From Hyalella azteca (taxonomy: Eukaryota; Arthropoda; Malacostraca; Amphipoda; Hyalellidae): a stretch of 64,000 nt of DNA. The DNA lies in NCBI RefSeq assembly GCF_000764305.2, contig NW_025944732.1:41193-105192 (forward strand), read 5' to 3'. The notes beneath the pieces were generated by a model. It ran no database searches. It worked only from the letters and a program-made list of their open reading frames with translations, and was not told where the DNA came from. A program made the position numbers and the translations under genes. This document shows positions 61,301 through 64,000 of the stretch, one piece after another. Numbering within the stretch: the stretch's first letter is position 1; every line of letters starts with the position of its first letter.

Positions 61301-64000
61301 TTCTTGAACGTTAAAATATCTCAAGTTCATCGGATTGTTAATTACAATTATATTAATACATAATATAATAATTAAAGCCTAGTCACCATTGAATTAAGTT
61401 GAAATACAACAGTTTCGAGATCTTAAACTTTCCAAATTTCAAAGAAAATCAATTTTTCTACACTTCTCTGCATCAGCTGGCGCAGCGTTCACACAAAATA
61501 ATGCTATTTCGTATTCTAATTCACCAACTTCAGTTGCTGCGAAGTCCGAAACTTAGTTGGAAAATGCATAGAAACTAAGCTTAGAAACTTGAATGTCAGT
61601 GCATTTGGCTGTCCAAGGGCTCTTATTCACGAGGCTGAATTGCATTTAGAGACTTTCATGGCCTGAATGGATGCACTAGACATACACCGTATTAAGGTGT
61701 ATGAGAGATTAGGAATAGTTGAATATGCAAACTTGGAACGTTTCGATCGCAGGAAATACAAGAGGAATGTTCGAAGCATGTTCGAGTTTTTAACATAGGA
61801 GCGATATAAGGAAAACCAATAAAGTTTAATAGAGTTATTTTAGACCATACAATAATTAATTAATTCGTATGCGTTCTCCAATATCTTAACAGGGTTGTTT
61901 CAAAGCTGCCAAAAGAATTCGGAATTTTTATTTTGGGAAATTGTTTCTAGAAATTTCTTTATTGGATGTTCCCGTTGCAATAATACAAGTTTAATAGATA
62001 ATAATTGTTTTTATTTGTAGTTTCGTGGGAGGTGGACGCGGCTAATTTCTAATTTAGTGAAATTATTATTTTGAAAAATCTTGTACCATTTTCATACAAC
62101 GTGGGAAAAAATTGCGGCCATTGTCTTATGACGCATAACCTATTTATTTAAAGTGAGATAAATAAATTTCACCGTTCTGATGTGCATGTTTTTTGTTGGT
62201 ATGATTGTTATTTTCCATACAAAGAACCGTACGCTTAAGAACAAGCCAATTTTAGGCTCGCTGATGTACTAATTTCAAACGCTCTCCAACCATTCTTCAC
62301 TCGAAAAACCTTGCCCTAAAGAAAAACCCATTTCTTGGTTTGTTGACGTATTAATTTCAACTGTTATTTTGTTCATTCTATACGTGATAGAACAATACGA
62401 TTAAGAACTACCCTGCGCTGGATGTACTGACTTAAAAAATATCGACCGTTCTCGTATTTCCTCTTCTTGATAGAAACGTACGCTTAAGAACGACCCAGTA
62501 TTGGACATGCTGATATTCTAATTTTAACCATCTAATCTTCTCTAGACACAACCGGACGCTTAAAAACGACCCAGCACTGGCAGTGTTGATGTGCTCGTGC
62601 TAATTTCAACCGTTCTCTGTCCAGTCTTTTCTTGCCAGAACAGTACATCTACCGTTCTTATTCTCTTGATAGAACCGCGCGCTTGAGAACGACTCAGTGC
62701 TGGGCGTGTTGATGTACTCGTGCTAATTTCAACCGTTATTTGTCCGGTCTTCTCTTGATAGAACCGTATAACAACCGTTCTTATTCTCTTGTTACAACCG
62801 TACATCAACCGTTCTTATTCTCTTGCCAGAACCGTACGCTTAAGAACGACTCAGTGCTGGGCGTGCTGATGTCAGGCGAGCATTTGGTGCTGCAGTCCGT
62901 GACACGGGACTGGAGCGGCACTTTTTCCTGTACAGCTGCCAACTCCGTCGCCTCCGTGGTCTCCAACACCATCAACATCAGCATCTTATGTGAGCTATAA
63001 AAACAATGAATCACCACTGCTAATGATCAAATTTGTAACTGATATTTTGATTATACTTACTCTCCTGCATTGTCAGCAATAGAAGAAATTAATCAATACT
63101 GCTGTAGATTCTAAGATGGAACATAATTTCGATAAGATTTACTCTACTGCTTTGTGGGCATTCAGTTATAAAAATATTTGTAAGCAATTTATTATAGGTC
63201 AGAAATAATTGTGAGCAAATTACCCAAATTTTTGTAACAGTGTATATACCGCACAGTGACACAGTCACAGTACAGTTTTGTGACAGTGTATATACCGTAA
63301 GACAGTGAATATACCGCCACCAGATGCCCCTGTGTGTTCGATAAAAGTGAGACGCGTGCATCAGGTTCAATTGGGCGAATTCGTCAGTTTGTCGTGTAAG
63401 ATTGAAGCCCAGCCCGTCGACGTACAGTTCGAGTGGACGTTTGCTACCAACGTTTCAAAGGTATCAACGTTATGATCAGTTGATAGCAATGGAAAAATTA
63501 TGACTAAACTTTTCTTAAGGAGATGGAATACGATGAGTATTCAAAACCTTGAGACTGGAAGTCTACTATCACATGAGATTCTTAATGCCGTAATCTTTTG
63601 ACAAAACCCATTATGTAAAATATACATTTGCATGTTTTAGCTTCTTGAATTTGAATGTCTTGTTAGCAGAAATGGTTGAACTTAATTAGTTAACTCATAT
63701 GAAACATATTCATATTTTTTTTGTGCATCAATTCTACATACAAATCTATACAAACCCAAATCTCAGATTGCATCCAAAAATGTTTCGTTGATACTACACT
63801 TGAAGTACACATGTTTTCAATTGGAACTGTTTGTTTCTATTTAACACTGAATCCCCTCCTTCATGTATTCATTTTCAAACACACTTTCTCCGTTTCTGAG
63901 GGAAATAAATTTTTTCCTCAGCAAGAGCTGGTGTCGGAAGAGTGGGTTCGGTCATCAGAACAGCAATCACGACTCAGGTACCGGCCTGAGAAGCTTTATG
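40294..64000 (+). CDS. side-like: Sidestep-family immunoglobulin cell-surface protein, 5' part (exons joined, 3' end outside window)
   Basis: The coding sequence is spread over exons 40294-40339, 53537-53666, 54405-54597, 55062-55191, 56600-57064, 57525-57682, 58782-59058, 60088-60218, 62830-62989, 63324-63460 and 63922-64000. All junctions are GT-AG and phases agree throughout (1,2,0,1,1,0,1,0,1,0), giving 635 open codons plus one base. The order is signal peptide, V-type Ig1, then Ig2 to Ig5, which is the Side layout; the rest of Ig5, an FN3 domain and a membrane segment would be expected beyond 64000. Diagnostic words are LPCDVIPP and AVILWYRD and IYTYDARN in Ig1, ICRTAGGDPQPKIWW in Ig2, CRVYGSRPRPKLEW in Ig3, DLYFTC in Ig4 and YAPVC at the start of Ig5. 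In Drosophila, Side proteins on target tissue bind Beat receptors on axons. Which Side paralogue this is cannot be told. Confidence 0.9.
41184..41483. repeat. Direct duplication of about 120 bp, 178 bp apart
   Basis: Copies at 41184-41305 and 41361-41483 share CTTGCTGAACTCTGCT, ACTATTATGTTCACA, CTCTAAGTTCCC and AGTTAGTT. They differ by scattered substitutions and small indels, so the duplication is old. Confidence 0.8.
41775..42155 (-). CDS. 126-codon minus-strand ORF, unidentified
   Basis: Starts ATG 42155 and stops at 41775-41777. The first two thirds are GC-richer than the flanks and protein-like (RDRDCPIGAAIYRFAFPENG, then NWVPLDGGATNLRYAA). The last third is AT-rich and hydrophobic and probably not coding. 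A GTATGT near 41868 could be a 5' splice site ending an exon there. It lies in the first intron of the Sidestep-like gene on the opposite strand, so it could be a nested gene or exon. I recognise no family, and an open frame of this length may arise by chance. Confidence 0.2.
   Translation of the reverse strand: MKNKYLFLANYASQMAALLILRAINFMAAESRVSARDRDCPIGAAIYRFAFPENGNWVPLDGGATNLRYAATVDQSQSKNQSLNDFSTVRNTIEHKYVGIENIIAFIDIYENIWPNFLLYIISVYP
42474..42769 (+). mobile_element. Interspersed repeat family B, copy 1 (GTCT microsatellite core)
   Basis: Bounded by the inverted words ACAACACTTCT (42474-42484) and AGAAGTGTTGT (42759-42769). After the left end come TAACTTCACTTCTTGT, a (TTTG)n(TCTG)n run, CTACAAATCTTATAATCG, then GATCTGAAATTTGGCACACT, an AT-rich stretch and the right end. 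The same order is found at 52216-52693. It resembles, in layout only, the microsatellite-bearing mini-me elements of Diptera. No ORF of a mobile-element protein is present. Confidence 0.75.
43252..43286. repeat. Perfect 17-bp-arm palindrome
   Basis: GTAGAATGTATTACTAT, one central A, then its exact reverse complement. It could form a cruciform. It lies in an intron with no neighbouring feature. Confidence 0.95.
45815..46735 (+). mobile_element. Possible retroposon 3' end (GC-rich block, T-rich body, ATAAATAA tail)
   Basis: A GC-richer block (45815-46010) whose plus frame stays open for about 48 codons is followed by 600 bp of strongly T-rich sequence and ends with repeated GTAAATAAATAAATAACA and AAGTAAGTAAATAAACA words. 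That order is typical of the 3' UTR and simple-repeat tail of a non-LTR retrotransposon or SINE, but I recognise no reverse transcriptase, so the class and left boundary are guesses. Confidence 0.3.
46762..46930 (+). mobile_element. Interspersed repeat family A, copy 2
   Basis: Same landmarks as copy 1: CAGTACTCACTGCAGTAAGT (one mismatch in the palindrome), GAGAGCGCATTTTC, GTCGAC, an expanded GGAC/AGAC run, GACATGGCGAGCACAATAGT, and a final GAGAAAATGCACT. It begins directly after the possible retroposon tail. Confidence 0.85.
50540..50790. repeat. Degenerate about 20-bp purine-rich tandem repeat
   Basis: Units of the type GAGAAAATATGTATAGAATGG with many substitutions and indels. The minus-strand frame 50495-50863 over it (Tyr, Ile, Phe and Ser-rich) is a by-product. 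Confidence 0.75.
52216..52693 (+). mobile_element. Interspersed repeat family B, copy 2, with internal duplication
   Basis: Ends ACAACACTTCT (52216-52226) and GGAAGTGTTGT (52683-52693). The core (CTACAAATCTT to the GAATCAA after GCACACTTGTGT) occurs twice, at about 52269-52385 and 52445-52560, whereas copy 1 has it once. The (TCTG)n run precedes the first core only. It lies 0.8 kb upstream of the first Ig exon. Confidence 0.8.
53265..53550 (+). repeat. 67-bp tandem array made of the intron-exon junction itself
   Basis: The junction sequence CTAATATTTTCAGGAGAAAT recurs with AG at 53334-53335, 53401-53402 and 53468-53469, and in the true acceptor (TTTCCAG) at 53535-53536: three exact 67-bp steps. 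A fourth, more diverged copy (TATTTCCGGCAGAAATGTTG, no AG at the site) starts the array. Each unit holds the pyrimidine tract, the AG, the first 14 bases of the exon and about 37 intronic bases. Only the last copy continues into coding sequence; in every upstream copy the same frame hits TGA or TAA about ten codons after the AG. Confidence 0.95.
53537..53666 (+). CDS. side-like: Sidestep-like gene: Ig1, first half
   Basis: Encodes residues 16-58 from ATG 40294. The stretch EQRVGDSLRLPCDVIPPLGD holds the B-strand cysteine (residue 33). AVILWYRDKTPTAIY follows with the C-strand tryptophan (residue 48). This is the characteristic V-type first domain of Side proteins, which contacts Beat receptors in flies. 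The exon starts in phase 1 after TTTCCAG and ends in phase 2 before GTGCGT. Splicing to the next exon restores IYTYDARN, a strong internal check. The acceptor is the last of four near-identical candidates in a 67-bp tandem array, so alternative, non-productive acceptor use is possible. Confidence 0.93.
53667..54404 (+). other. Second intron
   Basis: 738 bp, GTGCGT to CCCTCAG. No repeats or open frames of interest. Confidence 0.8.
54405..54597 (+). CDS. side-like: Sidestep-like gene: Ig1, second half
   Basis: Residues 59-123. It continues YDARNESLGFQQ, then ASRASFYHKPPAALTITGAL and PEDSGIYQCRVDF with the F-strand cysteine (residue 108), 75 residues after the first, as usual for a V-type domain. 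The DSG.Y.C signature is intact. The acceptor is CCCTCAG and the donor CAG/GTATCG in phase 0. Ig1 thus spans exactly two exons. Confidence 0.93.
54598..55061 (+). other. Third intron
   Basis: 464 bp. Contains a degenerate purine-rich repeat of about 16 bp (GGTCGAAAGAAAA-type units, about 54915-55015) shortly before the acceptor TCTATTAAG. Confidence 0.75.
55062..55191 (+). CDS. side-like: Sidestep-like gene: Ig1-Ig2 linker and start of Ig2
   Basis: Residues 124-166. The G strand of Ig1 (AVVVTE) leads into a Pro/Ser-rich linker longer than I expect for Side proteins (IASPPVGSTSPSL), then QPLRLICRTAGG with the first Ig2 cysteine (residue 162). It ends in phase 1 at a consensus donor GGTGAGTAAA. 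The GG at the junction is completed by the next exon to GGDPQPKIWW, the motif typical of this domain. Confidence 0.9.
55192..56599 (+). other. Fourth intron
   Basis: 1.4 kb, GTGAGT to TTTTTTACAG. It contains a 54-codon plus-strand frame (about 55825-55992) with a helix-turn-helix-like composition, considered chance. Confidence 0.7.
56600..57064 (+). CDS. side-like: Sidestep-like gene: rest of Ig2, with a long insert
   Basis: Residues 167-321. Begins GDPQPKIWWTIKDYII (WW at 174-175) and ends TLSTLKIANITMAYDDADLS followed by CWAANSNLSTPLEV, with the second cysteine at residue 301. The cysteines are 139 residues apart, against the usual 50-65, because some 70 hydrophilic residues rich in Ser, Asn, Gln, Lys and Met (roughly 185-260) are inserted between strands C' and E. 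The insert is in frame and has no stop, so it is either a genuine loop or an intron retained as coding sequence. N-glycosylation sequons are NMT, NIT and NLS. The acceptor is TTTTTTACAG and the donor CA/GTACGT in phase 1. Confidence 0.9.
57525..57682 (+). CDS. side-like: Sidestep-like gene: Ig3, first half
   Basis: Residues 322-374. PPSSVDLVDFPEAFTSGEPH leads to PLSCRVYGSRPRPKLEWSLT with cysteine 346 and tryptophan 359; the GSRP.P..W word is typical of Side Ig3. The acceptor is an unusual ACAAAG after a moderate pyrimidine tract. The better-looking TTTTAG at about 57480 would run into TGA, so phase and frame favour 57525. The donor is CAG/GTATTA, phase 0. Confidence 0.88.
57683..58781 (+). 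other. Sixth intron
   Basis: 1.1 kb, GTATTA to TTTGACAG, with a pentanucleotide microsatellite near its 5' end. Confidence 0.75.
57817..57866. repeat. (ATACT)10 microsatellite
   Basis: Ten perfect pentanucleotide copies inside an intron. Confidence 0.98.
58782..59058 (+). CDS. side-like: Sidestep-like gene: Ig3, second half
   Basis: Residues 375-466. A Ser/Thr/Gly-rich stretch (about 384-424, including SSRVTSSTAVQTLQLSSS) precedes QLKVVLGKEDHGGKLSCVAW with the second cysteine at residue 445. The cysteines are 99 residues apart, so this domain also carries an extra loop of about 40 residues. KVNATKTIHVN follows with one sequon. The acceptor is TTGACAG in phase 0 and the donor AATT/GTGAGT in phase 1. 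Confidence 0.9.
59059..60087 (+). other. Seventh intron
   Basis: 1.0 kb, GTGAGT to CCTACAG. AT-rich, nothing noted except a GGTCTAAATGGTTTAAATGG micro-duplication at about 59399-59424. Confidence 0.75.
60088..60218 (+). CDS. side-like: Sidestep-like gene: Ig4, first half
   Basis: Residues 467-510. The split codon gives YAPEVELELGVKIDPSQVRE, then GTDLYFTCKVDSRPPADQLS and WTHK, with cysteine 494 and tryptophan 507. This is the best-conserved Side motif (L.LG..L.P..I.EG.D.YF.C). Phase 1 in, phase 0 out, donor AAG/GTAGCA. A family A repeat copy begins only about 20 bases beyond the donor. Confidence 0.93.
60219..62829 (+). other. Eighth intron
   Basis: 2.6 kb, GTAGCA to TTGCCAG. Carries a family A repeat at its 5' end and the exon-start tandem array at its 3' end. 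Confidence 0.8.
60239..60380 (+). mobile_element. Interspersed repeat family A, copy 3
   Basis: GTACTCACTGCAGTGAGT (perfect palindrome), GACAGAGAGCGTATTTTCTC, a shortened GGCGGACGGACAT core, GACGAGCACAATAGCGC and terminal GAGAAAATGCGCT. The copy supplies an extra GTGAGT close to the true donor of the Ig4 exon. Confidence 0.85.
62220..62875 (+). repeat. Tandem array of the Ig4b intron-exon junction, about six degenerate copies
   Basis: The start of the exon, AACCGTACGCTTAAGAACGA, and its preceding TTCTCTTGCCAG recur upstream at about 62225, 62306, 62390, 62474, 62550 and 62673 before the real exon at 62830. Copies share CAGTGCTGG, GTGCTGATGT, CTAATTTCAACCGTT and TTCTCTTGATAG. The unit is about 75-125 bp. 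Similarity to the exon rises toward it, with the farthest copies most degraded. Copy 5 is followed by a complete acceptor TTTTCTTGCCAG at 62638. The upstream copies carry the stop TAA (GTGCTAATTTC) in the exon frame. Confidence 0.9.
62830..62989 (+). CDS. side-like: Sidestep-like gene: Ig4, second half
   Basis: Residues 511-563. NRTLKNDSVLGVLMSGEHLV leads to LQSVTRDWSGTFSCTAANSV with cysteine 544, 50 residues after the first, a normal Ig spacing. The frame continues open upstream of the acceptor to 62740, so a slightly longer exon would also be in frame. I chose TTGCCAG/AAC because it matches phase 0 and the domain length. The donor is TTAT/GTGAGC, phase 1; the split TAT codon gives the YAPVC of the next domain. 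Confidence 0.9.
63237..63323 (+). repeat. ACAGTGTATATACCG repeat abutting the Ig5 acceptor
   Basis: Near-identical 15-mers lie at 63237-63251, 63283-63297 and 63302-63316 (ACAGTGAATATACCG), and the last is followed directly by CCACCAG, the splice acceptor. No exon bases are included. Confidence 0.8.
63324..63460 (+). CDS. side-like: Sidestep-like gene: Ig5, first half
   Basis: Residues 564-609. YAPVCSIKVRRVHQVQLGEF, then VSLSCKIEAQPVDVQFEWTF with cysteine 588 and tryptophan 601. YAPVC at the Ig4-Ig5 boundary is typical of Side proteins. Acceptor CCACCAG with a weak pyrimidine tract, donor AAG/GTATCA, phase 0. Confidence 0.92.
63922..64000 (+). CDS. side-like: Sidestep-like gene: Ig5, second half, cut by window end
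   Basis: Residues 610-635, QELVSEEWVRSSEQQSRLRY then RPEKLY. The last words correspond to the E-F region (S.L.Y.P....DYG..LC) of Side Ig5, so the exon should continue past 64000. A possible donor CTCAG/GTACCG at about 63978 would cut the domain and is not favoured. Acceptor TTTTTCCTCAG. Confidence 0.8.

Overview
This window is AT-rich, intron-rich animal DNA. The one confidently recognised gene encodes a secreted or membrane immunoglobulin-superfamily protein of the arthropod sidestep (Side) type, so the source is most likely an arthropod (insect, crustacean or other). I cannot narrow it further. Coding density is very low and no operon-like organisation is seen. No tRNA, rRNA or CRISPR was found.

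Right part (40.1-64.0 kb, plus strand): eleven exons of one Sidestep-like gene. A signal-peptide exon ends at 40339. After a 13.2 kb intron, ten exons between 53537 and the window edge encode Ig1 to Ig5, with Ig5 cut by the edge. All ten splice junctions agree in phase and give one continuous frame of 635 codons. Ig1, Ig2, Ig3, Ig4 and Ig5 are each split over two exons. Ig2 carries an unusually long insert, and Ig3 a shorter Ser/Thr-rich one. In Drosophila, Side proteins are adhesion/guidance ligands for Beaten-path receptors; that role is inferred here from family.

The most unusual signal is that two 3' splice sites of this gene sit at the end of tandem arrays whose unit is the splice site itself plus the first bases of the exon (four exact 67-bp steps before the Ig1 exon; about six degenerate 75-125 bp copies before the second Ig4 exon). 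A third acceptor (Ig5) abuts a shorter repeat.

Left part (0-40 kb): mostly non-coding with tandem repeats (including a 22-bp minisatellite at 3.1-3.8 kb and a 60-bp one at 27.3-27.7 kb), foldback and terminal-inverted-repeat elements (11.5 kb; 28 kb with a LINE reverse-transcriptase scrap in its loop; 32.4 and 32.6 kb), and two small interspersed repeat families that recur across the window. A few stretches of visibly higher GC hold possible exons or gene remnants on the plus strand: a 58-codon membrane smORF (4.0 kb), two mutually similar Ig-like open stretches (8.7 and 15.4 kb, the first with an in-frame TGA), and two ORFs at 18.4-19.7 kb with weak likeness to class I methyltransferases and to RNase III. 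These are eyeball assignments and are scored accordingly.
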